This document shows positions 1 to 8,798 of a DNA stretch of 37,099 bases, piece by piece. Within the stretch, counting starts at the first letter, position 1; each line of letters opens with the position of its first letter. The notes under the pieces are model-generated. The model was not told the origin of the DNA. It saw nothing but the letters and a program-made list of their open reading frames with translations, and ran no database searches. Position numbers and translations under genes: made by a program. Source of the DNA: an uncultured Bacteroidaceae bacterium (GTDB taxonomy: Bacteria > Bacteroidota > Bacteroidia > Bacteroidales > Bacteroidaceae); NCBI GenBank assembly GCA_905233765.1, contig CAJOCU010000028.1, positions 1 through 37,099 of the forward strand, in the 5' to 3' direction.

Positions 1-510
1 GGGCTCCACCGTGAACAGATATTCCGGCGTGTACCACGCCTGGATGAGCACCGAAAGGATGCCGTACGCTTTCGTGCCGGGACGCGCACAGATGCGGTCT
101 GCCACCTCCTTCTGGATCATTCCTGTACAGCAGGGGATGTAGTCCTTGTTGTCCAGCATCTTGAAGAAGATTTGGCTGGAGATGTTGTAGGGGTAGTTGC
201 CGGTGAGCACAAAGGGCTGTCCCCCGAAGGTGCGGTCCAGGTGCATCTTCAGGAAGTCGTCCTCGATGATGTTCTCTTCCAGCTGTGGCCAGGTGCGGCG
301 CAGGTAGTCCACCGACTCATAGTCCAACTCCACGACTTTCAGCAACCGCGGTTTCTTCATGAGGAACTGTGTCATGACACCCATACCAGGGCCAACCTCG
401 AGTATCGGTAGGTCTGGTCGGACATCTACAGTGTCTGCAATACGTTGTGCGATGCTTAAATCCGTTAAGAAGTGTTGTCCGAGGAATTTTTTTGGCTTAA
501 CTGTGCGCAT
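1..510 (-). CDS. rsmA: 16S rRNA dimethyladenosine transferase RsmA (KsgA), 3' part outside the window
   Basis: Reading the minus strand from the ATG at 510-508 gives 170 codons open to the window edge, so the gene is truncated only by the window. The protein starts MRTVKPKKFLGQHFL, the family's N-terminal signature (FLGQHFL at residues 9-15). It then shows SAM-binding motif I EVGPGMG (38-44) and catalytic motif IV NYPYNISS (105-112). The family dimethylates two adjacent adenines near the 3' end of 16S rRNA during late 30S assembly, using S-adenosylmethionine. It is divergent from the flippase gene; the 69-base gap carries a -7-like box for each direction. The missing part would be the C-terminal helical domain. 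Identification is secure. Confidence 0.95.
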   Translation of the reverse strand, partial: MRTVKPKKFLGQHFLTDLSIAQRIADTVDVRPDLPILEVGPGMGVMTQFLMKKPRLLKVVELDYESVDYLRRTWPQLEENIIEDDFLKMHLDRTFGGQPFVLTGNYPYNISSQIFFKMLDNKDYIPCCTGMIQKEVADRICARPGTKAYGILSVLIQAWYTPEYLFTVEP

Positions 511-527
511 AAGCGGAGAGAAACTTG

Positions 528-535
528 TAACTTTG
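528..535 (+). promoter_or_regulatory. Bacteroidetes -7 box for the flippase-like gene
   Basis: TAACTTTG matches TAnnTTTG on the plus strand, 44 bases before the TTG start at 580. It is back to back with the rsmA box in the same divergent spacer. There is no clear -33 element. Confidence 0.45.
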
Positions 536-540
536 CGCTG

Positions 541-548
541 CAAAGATA
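541..548 (-). promoter_or_regulatory. Bacteroidetes -7 box for rsmA
   Basis: TATCTTTG on the minus strand matches the Bacteroidetes -7 consensus TAnnTTTG and lies 30 bases before the rsmA ATG. No convincing -33 TTTG is visible at the canonical 19-21 base spacing. Confidence 0.55.
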
Positions 549-579
549 CGGAAAAAAGCAATAATACGAGTTTGAAACA

Positions 580-1569
580 TTGAAAAGTTGGCGTTCCATA
601 CTGAAAATCATCCTGCCGCTGGCCATCGGCGGCCTGATCCTGTGGTGGATGTACCGCGGCTTTGACTGGGCCACGCTGCAGCGTGCGCTGACGAGCGAGA
701 TGGACTGGACATGGATGTGGCTGTCCTTCCCCTTCGGCATCCTCGCACAGGTGTTCCGTGCCCTGCGGTGGCGCCAGGTGCTGCGTCCGTTGGGTGAGCA
801 TCCGCGCCTCCACACCAGCATCAACGCCATCTTCCTGAGCTACGCCAGCTCGCTGGCCATTCCCCGGGTGGGCGAGGTGCTGCGTTGTGGCGTGCTGAAG
901 CGCTACGACGGTGTCAACTTCAGCCGTGGCCTGGGGACAGTGGTCACGGAGCGGGTCGTGGATATGGTGATGATAGCGCTCCTCTCCGTGTTGGTATTCG
1001 TCTTGCAAATTCCCGTTTTCATCGAGTTTTTCGAGCAGACGGGTCTCAGCCTCGGTGGTTTCCTCTCGCGGTTCACGACGACAGGGTGGTTTGTCACCAT
1101 CCTCAGCGGCCTGCTCATCGTAGGCATGGGGGCTTACCTGCTCCGCCGCTATGAGCTGATGATGCGCACGCGCTCCGTTCTCAAGGAACTCGCAGAGGGG
1201 CTGCTCTCCATCCGAAAGGTGGATGGAGTGGGCCGTTTCCTCTTTTATAGCGTCGCCATCTGGGCTTGCTACTTCCTGCATTTCTACCTCACCTTCTACT
1301 GTTTTTCCTATACACGCGAGCTGGGACTGACGGTGGCGATGGTGGCTTTCGTCGTTGGCACCTTTGCGGTGCTGGTGCCTACACCCAATGGCGCCGGCCC
1401 ATGGCATTTCGCGGTGAAAACGGTGTTGATGCTCTACGGCGTAGCCGGTGACGACGGCGCCCTCTTCGCCCTCATCGTCCACACTGTGCAGACGCTGCTC
1501 GTGGCAGTCCTCGGTGTTTATTCCCTTTTGGCATTGTTAGCGACAACACCAAAAGGGAATAACCCTTAA
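580..1569 (+). CDS. Flippase-like integral membrane protein (UPF0104 / LPG synthase TM-like)
   Basis: This is a 329-residue polytopic membrane protein with about seven or eight hydrophobic segments. The N-terminal helix reads KIILPLAIGGLILWWMYRGF. The segment FLSYASSLAIPRVGEVLRCG (residues about 87-106) resembles the conserved PGRAGE-like loop of the family. Homologues are annotated as lysylphosphatidylglycerol synthase TM-region or flippase-like domain proteins; the substrate cannot be told from sequence. The start is inferred as TTG at 580, because an in-frame stop lies at 562-564 and no ATG falls between that stop and the conserved N-terminus. The last 14 codons lie in a near-perfect palindrome (1518-1562), so the C-terminal tail may be an acquired extension. 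Confidence 0.8.
   Translation: MKSWRSILKIILPLAIGGLILWWMYRGFDWATLQRALTSEMDWTWMWLSFPFGILAQVFRALRWRQVLRPLGEHPRLHTSINAIFLSYASSLAIPRVGEVLRCGVLKRYDGVNFSRGLGTVVTERVVDMVMIALLSVLVFVLQIPVFIEFFEQTGLSLGGFLSRFTTTGWFVTILSGLLIVGMGAYLLRRYELMMRTRSVLKELAEGLLSIRKVDGVGRFLFYSVAIWACYFLHFYLTFYCFSYTRELGLTVAMVAFVVGTFAVLVPTPNGAGPWHFAVKTVLMLYGVAGDDGALFALIVHTVQTLLVAVLGVYSLLALLATTPKGNNP
1518..1562 (+). repeat. Inverted repeat spanning the end of the flippase CDS
   Basis: The arms 1518-1531 (TTATTCCCTTTTGG) and 1549-1562 pair over 14 bp. Inside them, after two mismatches, 1534-1537 pairs with 1543-1546, leaving the short loop TAGCG. The palindrome covers the last codons of the gene (tail LLATTPKGNNP). No T-run follows on the plus strand, so it is a poor intrinsic terminator candidate. 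Confidence 0.75.
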
Positions 1570-1608
1570 ACCATCAAACATTAAACTTTAAACATTAAAC
1601 TTTAAACT
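1566..1608 (+). repeat. Tandem heptamer TTAAACN array upstream of pepD
   Basis: TTAAACC is followed, after one extra base, by five perfectly phased 7-mers: TCAAACA, TTAAACT, TTAAACA, TTAAACT, TTAAACT. The array fills almost the whole 50-base spacer between the flippase stop and the pepD ATG. The same unit recurs before several other genes in the window. Confidence 0.85.
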
Positions 1609-1619
1609 ATACAATCATC

Positions 1620-3074
1620 ATGACAATTCAAGATTTAGAACCCAAAGCCGTATTCGGCAACTTCTACAAACTCACTCAAGTACCGCGTCCGAGCGGACAT
1701 CTGGAAAAGATTCAGCAGTTCCTGCTCGACTGGGCCAAGGAACGTGGCATTGAAGCTTACAAGGACGGCGGCGACAACATCGTGATGCGTAAACCCGCAA
1801 CACCCGGCTTCGAGAACCGTAAGCTCTGCACGATGCAGGCCCATATGGATATGGTCCCGCAGAAGACCGACGAGAGCACGCATAACTTCGAGACCGACCC
1901 CATCGAGACATGGATTGACGGCGAATGGCTGAAGGCCAAAGGCACGACGCTCGGTAGCGATGACGGCATCGGCGTGGCCTGTATCATGGCTGTCTTCGAG
2001 GACAACACCCTCAAACACGGGCCGCTGGAGGCGCTGATCACCTCCGACGAGGAGACCTGCATGTGGGGTGTCAATCATTTGGCAGCGGACACGCTGAAGG
2101 GTGACATCCTGCTGAACATCGACCACGAGAGCGAGGGTGAGTTCTGCATCGGCAGCGCCGGCGGTATCAACGTTACAGCTTCCTTGGGTTATAAGGAAGT
2201 GGAAACCGCCAAGGATGACATCGCTGTGAAGGTGACCATCAGCGGACTGAAGGGCGGACACAGCGGCCTGGAGATCAACCAGAACCGCGCCAACGCCAAC
2301 AAACTCATGGCGCGTCTCGTGCGTCAGGCCATCTTGGATGACGATGCTCGTCTGGCCGCGTGGAAGGGTGGTAATATGCGCAATGCGATACCCCGAACTG
2401 CCGAGACCGTGCTGACGATTCCCGCCGAGAACGAGGCCGACCTGCGCGAGTTGGCATCCTACTGCCAGAAGACTTTCACGGATGAGTTCCGTGGCGTAGA
2501 GGAAGGTGTGGAGATTGCTGTCGAACGTGTCGAGCTGCCCGCTATGCAGGTGCCCGAGGAGGTGCAGGACAACCTCGTCAGCGCTATCCTGGCCTGCCAC
2601 GACGGTGTGCTACGCAACATCCCCAGCATCCCCCACGTGGTGGAGACCAGTTCCAACCTGGCCATCATCACCATCGGCGGTGGCAATGCCGAAGTGCTCA
2701 TCCTCGCCCGTTCGTCCTGCGACAGCCAGCTGGAGTACGAGCAGGAGATGTTCGAGAGTGTGTTCGGCATGGCCGGCATGAAGGTGGAGTACAGCGGTCA
2801 GTATGGCGCTTGGCAGCCTAACTTCGATTCCCCCATCGCCGCACAGATGGCTGCTCTCTACGAGCGGATGTATGAGAAACCCGCCAAGGTGGAGGTCGTG
2901 CACGCTGGCTTGGAGTGCAGCAAGATCGGCGAGATTTATCCGAACATGGACCTCATCTCCTTCGGACCTACGCTGCGCTCACCGCACACGCCCAACGAGC
3001 GCTGCAACATCCCCAGCGTCGGTCGCTTCTGGCCGTTCCTGACCACACTGTTGGCAGAGATTCCGGAGAAATAG
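1620..3074 (+). CDS. pepD: Cytosol non-specific dipeptidase PepD (aminoacyl-histidine dipeptidase, M20C)
   Basis: The 484-residue protein matches the usual PepD length (about 485). M20 metal and catalytic residues can be placed: H75 and D77 in QAHMDMVP, D114 in LGSDDGIG, E144/E145 in SDEETCMWG, D168 in NIDHE, and the C-terminal ligand His in SPHTPNER. The substrate-recognition segment GLKGGHSGLEINQNRANANK (209-228) is typical. It hydrolyses Xaa-His and a wide range of other dipeptides in the cytoplasm with two divalent metals. No signal peptide is present. It starts with ATG just after a heptamer array and is followed 43 bases later by the alpha-2-macroglobulin gene. Identification is secure. 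Confidence 0.96.
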   Translation: MTIQDLEPKAVFGNFYKLTQVPRPSGHLEKIQQFLLDWAKERGIEAYKDGGDNIVMRKPATPGFENRKLCTMQAHMDMVPQKTDESTHNFETDPIETWIDGEWLKAKGTTLGSDDGIGVACIMAVFEDNTLKHGPLEALITSDEETCMWGVNHLAADTLKGDILLNIDHESEGEFCIGSAGGINVTASLGYKEVETAKDDIAVKVTISGLKGGHSGLEINQNRANANKLMARLVRQAILDDDARLAAWKGGNMRNAIPRTAETVLTIPAENEADLRELASYCQKTFTDEFRGVEEGVEIAVERVELPAMQVPEEVQDNLVSAILACHDGVLRNIPSIPHVVETSSNLAIITIGGGNAEVLILARSSCDSQLEYEQEMFESVFGMAGMKVEYSGQYGAWQPNFDSPIAAQMAALYERMYEKPAKVEVVHAGLECSKIGEIYPNMDLISFGPTLRSPHTPNERCNIPSVGRFWPFLTTLLAEIPEK

Positions 3075-3084
3075 CCATCACCGC

Positions 3085-3113
3085 CTAAACGTTAAACGAT
3101 TAAACGTTAAACG
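3085..3113 (+). repeat. Tandem heptamer TTAAACG array upstream of the alpha-2-macroglobulin gene
   Basis: There are four units, CTAAACG, TTAAACG, TTAAACG and TTAAACG, with one extra base after the second. They occupy most of the 43-base spacer directly before the ATG at 3118. Confidence 0.85.
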
Positions 3114-3117
3114 CATT

Positions 3118-6100
3118 ATGAAATCGTTCATTCTTTCAATCTTCATGAGCTTATTCCCGCTGTTTGGCTTCGCCCAGAGTTATGAGAAATTGTGGAAGCA
3201 AGTGGAACAAGAGGAGGCCGACGGCAAGCCGCAGTCGGCTTATGCCACCGTGCAGAAGATCCTGCAGAAAGCCCTTGCCGAAGGCCGGCAGGGACAGGTG
3301 TTGAGTGCCCGTCTGCGCTCGGCAGGCCTGCATCAGGAGTGGGCCCCCGACAGCTTCTTCACAGATGTGGCGGAACTGGAAGCCTTGCGCGCTCAGGAGC
3401 AGCGCCCCGAGGCCCGCGCCATCTACGCTTCCATTCTGGCCGAGGTCTATGCTGGCAACCGCAGCAGGTCGCAGGCTCAAGGGCTGACGCTGACGAGCGA
3501 GGAGATGAAGGAATGGACACGCGAACAATACGACAGCGCAGCCGTCAGGAACTGGCAGTTGTCGTTGGAGAACCTTGAAGTCTTGGCTGCCGCGAGCAGC
3601 AAGGACTGGCTACCCTTTGTGGCGCAAGCATCCCACTCGTCGTATTTTCGCCACGACCTGCTCCACATCCTGTGGCAGCGCTTCCGCGATCAGAGGAGCA
3701 GCAGATGGGAGGCGTCGTCTGACGAACAGACCACCCTCGGAACGGCTGTCCGCGACCTCTATAGTCGTCGGGGCAACCGCGAGGCTGCGTTGTTGGTTGA
3801 CTTGGACTTGGTGAAGAATGAGGTGGCACCCCTGGAGGCGCTGAGGGACCAGTATGCATCGCAGCCCCTCTGCACAGAGGTGTATCTGCGCTTGCTCGAT
3901 ACTGATGCCAAGGATTCCCAGAAGGTGGCGTGGTGCAAAGAGGCCATCAGCCGCTATCCCCGCTATGCTCGTATCGGTGAGGTTCGCAACCGCTTGAACG
4001 ACCTTCTCCGACCGCAGGTGACGTGGAGAGGCAACGACGTCTATTATCCGGGCAAGCACTACGCTTGGCTTCTGACGACGAAGAACGCTTCTGCCGTGAC
4101 GATGACGGTCTATCGCCTCACCAAGACCTTCACCGACGATGACCTCGAGAAGAGCAAGCTCTCGGTGGAAGAATATCTCCGCCGTAATGGCCAGCAGCTC
4201 CAGAAAATCAACCATTCCATCGCTACCTCGGGTGCTAGTGCTTTCGTCAGCGACACGCTCGATTGGACGGCTCCCGGCGTGGGCCTCTATGCTGTACTCT
4301 TGAGTGCCACTACGCCTGAGAGGGAAGCCAAACAGCGAGCGGTAACGAACCAATACCACCTCTTTCACGTCACGACCCTGAAGACCCTCACACGCATACT
4401 GCCGCAGGATAACTTGGAGATCATCGTGGTGGATGCCGAGACCGGACAGCCCGTCAGTGGGGCTACGGTTGAACTGTATGAGACTCAACAACGGGCTGAC
4501 CAGCGCACCCGTCGCGGCGCCTATCAGACTGATGCGGAGGGACGTGTGCAATGCTCGCTCCACTTGGAAGCGAAAAATCGCAGGAACCTCTCCGTCAGGA
4601 CGTTTGCTGATGCTGACACATATCTGCCAGAAGAGACCATCTGGCGTAACAATGTCTCGTTCGCCGACAACCGTGAGAGCACGCTGCTGCACCTCTACAC
4701 CGACCGCGCCATCTACCGGCCCGGACAGACGGTGCACGTCAGCGGGGTGGTCTATACGCAAAAGCATTGGGATGCGAACGTCGTTGGAGGCAAGGACTAT
4801 GAATTGCTGCTGCGCGATGCCAACTGGAAGGAAGTGAACAGGCAACAGGTGCGGACAGACAGCTTGGGTGTCCTCGCTGCAGACTTCGTCCTCCCAGATG
4901 GCGGACTGCCCGGCAGCTATCACATTCAGACGGATGGTGGCAGCGTCACTTTCCGCGTAGAGGAATACAAGTGTCCGACTTTTGAAGTCAAGATGGACGA
5001 GGCACCGGCGCTGCAGTGGCCGCAGGACAGCATCACGCTGACGGGTAAGGCATTGGGCTACAACGGCGTTCCTGTGCGCTATGCCCGTGTCACCGGCAAC
5101 TACCAGTTCACTTATCCCTACTGGTGGTTCCGTTATAACAACTCCCCGCTGCAGCCCATCGACACGCTTTCCACCGATGAAACGGGCGCTTTCCGCGTGC
5201 GTGTACCTTTAAGGGATATCCCCGCCGAGAATCTGCGTCACGGCCTCGTCCTGCGCCTGGATGTCGAAGTCCTCAGCGCGGCCGGCGAGACACGCGAGGG
5301 CACTGCGCGTGTGCCGCTCTGCACCACACCGCTGCGCCTGAACATCACGATGCAGGAGCAGCAGGACCGTGACCGCCTGGTGCCTCCAGTGTTCACGTTG
5401 ATCTCCTCTACCGGAAAGCCCGTTCAGGGCGACATCGTCTGTTCCATCTATCCCACCGGCTCTGATGAGGCCGTCGCGAGCGATGCGACACCCGAGACGC
5501 TCTGCGCCGCTCTCCGCGATCTGCCCTCGGGCGACTATGAGCTCTGTGCCGTAGCCAAGGCTGGTGCTGACACCGCTTCAGCCAAAGCTGCGTTCTACCT
5601 CTTCTCGATGGCAGACCAGCGTCTGCCGCGCCGTGCCGAGAGCTGGCTCTACAGCCCCACAGACACCTTCGACCTCCAGCATCCTGCCCGCCTTCAGGTC
5701 GGCAGCAGCTTCGAGAACGTAGCCCTCTACTACAGCCTCGTAGGAAAGGAGGGTGTCGTGAAGAACGAACTTTTCCGCCTCTCCGATGAACTTCGCATCA
5801 TCGAAATCCCTTACCTGCCCGAGTATGGCGACGGCGTGACAGCTCACTTTGCTTTTGTCAAGGGCGGCAAGAGCTATATCCTCAGGAAAAGCCTGAAGCT
5901 GGCAATGCCCGATAAACAGCTGCGCTGGCAGTGGACCTCGTTCCGCGACCGTCTGCACCCGGGTGACCAGGAAACATGGACGCTGCGCCTGACAGCCCCC
6001 GACGGCACGCCCGTCGGTGCCAACCTGATGGCAACGCTCTACGATGCCTCCCTCGACCAGCTGAAGGCCCATTCCTGGGAGTTGCTGGTGAACCGCCTCC

Positions 6101-8787
6101 ACCGCGTTCGCTCCCTCCCTTGGCGCTCACGCGACTTCTTCAAGAATTATTCAGCGCAGATGCAACTCTACTTCCCGATGAAGGACTACAGCGCTGAAGC
6201 CCTCTCCTTCGATGCCTTCGACAGCCAATGGCTGAATGGCCTGTTCTTCAGGAGCAACGCCTATGGCATCCGTCGCGTTGGTGCGATGCGGCTGGGTGCC
6301 ACGAAGGGCACGGAACTCCATGAGGTTGCTGTTTATGAACATGCTGACGCGATGCCCATGATGGCCAAATCCACTGCCAATACAGACGAGGATCTGGCTC
6401 TGAACGGCAGGATTGGCGGCCTCACCCTTCAAGACGATCACGCCGAGGAAGAGGGTGCCAACGAGGGCGAACGCATAGAAGCGGCCTCTGCGGCGGTCCG
6501 CACAAATTTCAATGAAACAGCCTTCTTCATGCCCCGCCTGCACAGCGACCCCGCGACGGGCGAGGTGACGCTGTCCTTCACGCTGCCCGAGAGCCTCACT
6601 ACGTGGCAGTTCCTGGGTGTGGCCCACACCGCAGACATGATGACGACCACCCTGCAGGCGCAGACCATCGCCCGCAAGGAGCTGATGGCGCGGCTCTACC
6701 TGCCTCGTTTCCTGCGGGCTGGCGACCAGGGCAGCCTGCGTGCCGTCGTGCAGAACCTCACGGATTCACCCCTCGCGGGTCAGCTCCGCCTGGAAGTCTT
6801 CGACCCCGAAACCGAGAAAGTCATCCTCAAGAAACAGACTGCGTTCGAGACCACAGCACAGGGCGAGACGGTCCTCGCCTTCGACTACACCCCCACGGAG
6901 GACTATCCCATCGTGGCTGTGCGTCTGACGGCTGAGAGCGCCCAGTTCTCCGACGGCGAACAGCACTACCTGCCCATCCTCTCCGCGAAGGAGTGGATCA
7001 CCGAGAGCGTGGAGATCCGGGCAGATGGTGCCGGCACGTTCACCACAGACCTCTCCACCTTATTTAATAAAGACAACGCCTCGGCCACTCAACGTCGCCT
7101 GACCGTGGAATATACCACGCATCCCATCTGGAATGTCGTGCAGGCACTGCCCGCCCTGCGCGAGCCGCAGCACGACGATGTGCTCTCCATCTCCTCTGTC
7201 CTCTATGCCAACATCCTCTCCGCTCATATCGCTGCCACCACGCCGCGCTTGAAGACCATCATCGAGCTGTGGAAGAAACAGGGCGCTGCGGCACAGAGTC
7301 CGCTGGCCAGCGACGAGGACCTGAAGCAGCTCATCCTCGACGAGACGCCGTGGTTGCGCGAAGCCAATAGCGACAGCCAGCGTCGCGCCCAGCTCATCGA
7401 CCTCTTCAACGAGAACCTTCTCAGCAGTCGTATCGGCTCCACGCTGGAGAAACTGTGCCAGCGTCAGGAATCCGACGGCGGTTTCGCCTGGTTCCCCGGG
7501 ATGCGAAGCAGCGAGCTGATGACGCGCCTCGTCTGCATCGGACTGACGCACCTGCTTGCCCTGACCGATGACTTCGCTCAGCTGCCTTCGGAGACCGCAG
7601 AACAGCTCAGAGACCTACTCAGCCGCGCGGTGAACTATGTGGCACAGGAGAATGCTCGTTTGGTTCAGGAGCTGAAGAAGGCTGAGGCCAAGGGTTCTAC
7701 TATTCAGACGGGTTCGCTCATGCACCTCGACTATATTTATATCACCCAACGCGCTGGCGTGGAACTCACGAAGAGCCAGCAGGCCGACGTCCGCTACCTC
7801 CTCGACCACCTGAAAGGTTCGGTTGCAGGCATGAGCAACAATGAGCGTGCGATGGCTGCCATCGTCCTCAATACTGCAGGGCGCAGCAAGGAGTCCCGCC
7901 TCTACTTCGACTCCATGAAAGAGCACCTGACCACCACCGCTGCCAACGGCACCTTTTTTGATTATGCCGGTGGCAGCTTCACGCCCACGGGCCATAAGGT
8001 CATCGTTCACACAGCAGCCATGGAGGCCGTCCATGAACTGGCTGCCGACGACCGCGCCCTCAACAGCGGCCTGCGTCGCTGGTTGCTGCAGCAGAAGCGA
8101 ACACAGATGTGGGAATCCTCCATCTGCACCACCAACGCTATCTACGCCCTGCTCTATGGCGAGGCCGCTGCTGCCGACCTCCAGAGCACGGCCAAGGATC
8201 GGCTGACGCTCAACTACGGCAAGAAGAAAACGGTCGTGTCCGCATCGGACGGAGCGCGCAGTGCCGCCGCCCTCGGCTATCTGCGCGAGACCTATACCGA
8301 TGGTGCCGCACCCAAGAGCATCACCGTGGAGCGTCGCAATGCGGGCGAGGCCTGGGGTGCTGTCTATGCGCAGTATCTCACGCCTATTGCCGATGCCACC
8401 GCCCATGCCGCAGGCCTCACCATCCGTCGCGAGGTGAGCACCGCTGCCCCGCGTCTCGGTGATAAGCTCACGACACGCTATATCATCACCGCCGACCGCG
8501 ACTACGAGTATGTCTGCCTGCGTGCCGACCGTGCTGCCTGCGCAGAGCCTGCTGAGCAACTCTCCGGCTACCGCTGGCAGGGCGGCCTCGGTTACTACCG
8601 TGCTGTGCGCGATGCCCACACCGACTACTTCTTCGACCGTCTGCCCAAGGGCACCTACGTTCTCGAAGAAACCGCCTTCATCGACCGCGAAGGGCGCTAC
8701 ACCACTGGCCTCACCACCATCCGCTGCCTCTATGCCCCCGAATATGGCGGCCATACGCCTGCCTTTGAAATCAATATCAACCAATAA
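3118..8787 (+). CDS. Large secreted alpha-2-macroglobulin family protein lacking the thioester motif
   Basis: The 1889-residue protein begins with a signal peptide (hydrophobic stretch to GFAQS, cleavage near residue 19-20). A helical N-terminal part is followed by a carboxypeptidase-regulatory-like beta domain (about 435-510, VVDAETGQPVSGATVELYE). The MG2 signature YTDRAIYRPGQTVHVSGVVY lies near 526-545. The A2M core is near 1140-1175 (ETAFFMPRLHSDPATGEVTL), and a helical thioester-domain-like region follows from about 1330. Where thioester members have CxEQ, this protein reads ALREPQHDDVLSISS, so covalent trapping of proteases by a thioester is not expected. An acidic, low-complexity stretch (HAEEEGANEGERIEAAS, about 1105-1125) precedes the A2M core and could be a bait-like exposed segment; that is inference. 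It probably acts in the periplasm or at the outer membrane. The ATG at 3118 is fixed by the signal peptide. Confidence 0.88.
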   Translation: MKSFILSIFMSLFPLFGFAQSYEKLWKQVEQEEADGKPQSAYATVQKILQKALAEGRQGQVLSARLRSAGLHQEWAPDSFFTDVAELEALRAQEQRPEARAIYASILAEVYAGNRSRSQAQGLTLTSEEMKEWTREQYDSAAVRNWQLSLENLEVLAAASSKDWLPFVAQASHSSYFRHDLLHILWQRFRDQRSSRWEASSDEQTTLGTAVRDLYSRRGNREAALLVDLDLVKNEVAPLEALRDQYASQPLCTEVYLRLLDTDAKDSQKVAWCKEAISRYPRYARIGEVRNRLNDLLRPQVTWRGNDVYYPGKHYAWLLTTKNASAVTMTVYRLTKTFTDDDLEKSKLSVEEYLRRNGQQLQKINHSIATSGASAFVSDTLDWTAPGVGLYAVLLSATTPEREAKQRAVTNQYHLFHVTTLKTLTRILPQDNLEIIVVDAETGQPVSGATVELYETQQRADQRTRRGAYQTDAEGRVQCSLHLEAKNRRNLSVRTFADADTYLPEETIWRNNVSFADNRESTLLHLYTDRAIYRPGQTVHVSGVVYTQKHWDANVVGGKDYELLLRDANWKEVNRQQVRTDSLGVLAADFVLPDGGLPGSYHIQTDGGSVTFRVEEYKCPTFEVKMDEAPALQWPQDSITLTGKALGYNGVPVRYARVTGNYQFTYPYWWFRYNNSPLQPIDTLSTDETGAFRVRVPLRDIPAENLRHGLVLRLDVEVLSAAGETREGTARVPLCTTPLRLNITMQEQQDRDRLVPPVFTLISSTGKPVQGDIVCSIYPTGSDEAVASDATPETLCAALRDLPSGDYELCAVAKAGADTASAKAAFYLFSMADQRLPRRAESWLYSPTDTFDLQHPARLQVGSSFENVALYYSLVGKEGVVKNELFRLSDELRIIEIPYLPEYGDGVTAHFAFVKGGKSYILRKSLKLAMPDKQLRWQWTSFRDRLHPGDQETWTLRLTAPDGTPVGANLMATLYDASLDQLKAHSWELLVNRLHRVRSLPWRSRDFFKNYSAQMQLYFPMKDYSAEALSFDAFDSQWLNGLFFRSNAYGIRRVGAMRLGATKGTELHEVAVYEHADAMPMMAKSTANTDEDLALNGRIGGLTLQDDHAEEEGANEGERIEAASAAVRTNFNETAFFMPRLHSDPATGEVTLSFTLPESLTTWQFLGVAHTADMMTTTLQAQTIARKELMARLYLPRFLRAGDQGSLRAVVQNLTDSPLAGQLRLEVFDPETEKVILKKQTAFETTAQGETVLAFDYTPTEDYPIVAVRLTAESAQFSDGEQHYLPILSAKEWITESVEIRADGAGTFTTDLSTLFNKDNASATQRRLTVEYTTHPIWNVVQALPALREPQHDDVLSISSVLYANILSAHIAATTPRLKTIIELWKKQGAAAQSPLASDEDLKQLILDETPWLREANSDSQRRAQLIDLFNENLLSSRIGSTLEKLCQRQESDGGFAWFPGMRSSELMTRLVCIGLTHLLALTDDFAQLPSETAEQLRDLLSRAVNYVAQENARLVQELKKAEAKGSTIQTGSLMHLDYIYITQRAGVELTKSQQADVRYLLDHLKGSVAGMSNNERAMAAIVLNTAGRSKESRLYFDSMKEHLTTTAANGTFFDYAGGSFTPTGHKVIVHTAAMEAVHELAADDRALNSGLRRWLLQQKRTQMWESSICTTNAIYALLYGEAAAADLQSTAKDRLTLNYGKKKTVVSASDGARSAAALGYLRETYTDGAAPKSITVERRNAGEAWGAVYAQYLTPIADATAHAAGLTIRREVSTAAPRLGDKLTTRYIITADRDYEYVCLRADRAACAEPAEQLSGYRWQGGLGYYRAVRDAHTDYFFDRLPKGTYVLEETAFIDREGRYTTGLTTIRCLYAPEYGGHTPAFEININQ

Positions 8788-8798
8788 AAACAGATAAG

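Noticed and set aside
1566..1608. Heptamer arrays as CRISPR or attachment sites
   Set aside because: Units are 7 bases with no spacers, and they recur before unrelated genes; neither CRISPR nor att structure fits.
3610..4923. 437-residue ORF antisense to the alpha-2-macroglobulin gene
   Set aside because: It mirrors the codon pattern of the real gene in a GC-rich region and shows no domain or start context; the sense strand encodes a clear family protein.
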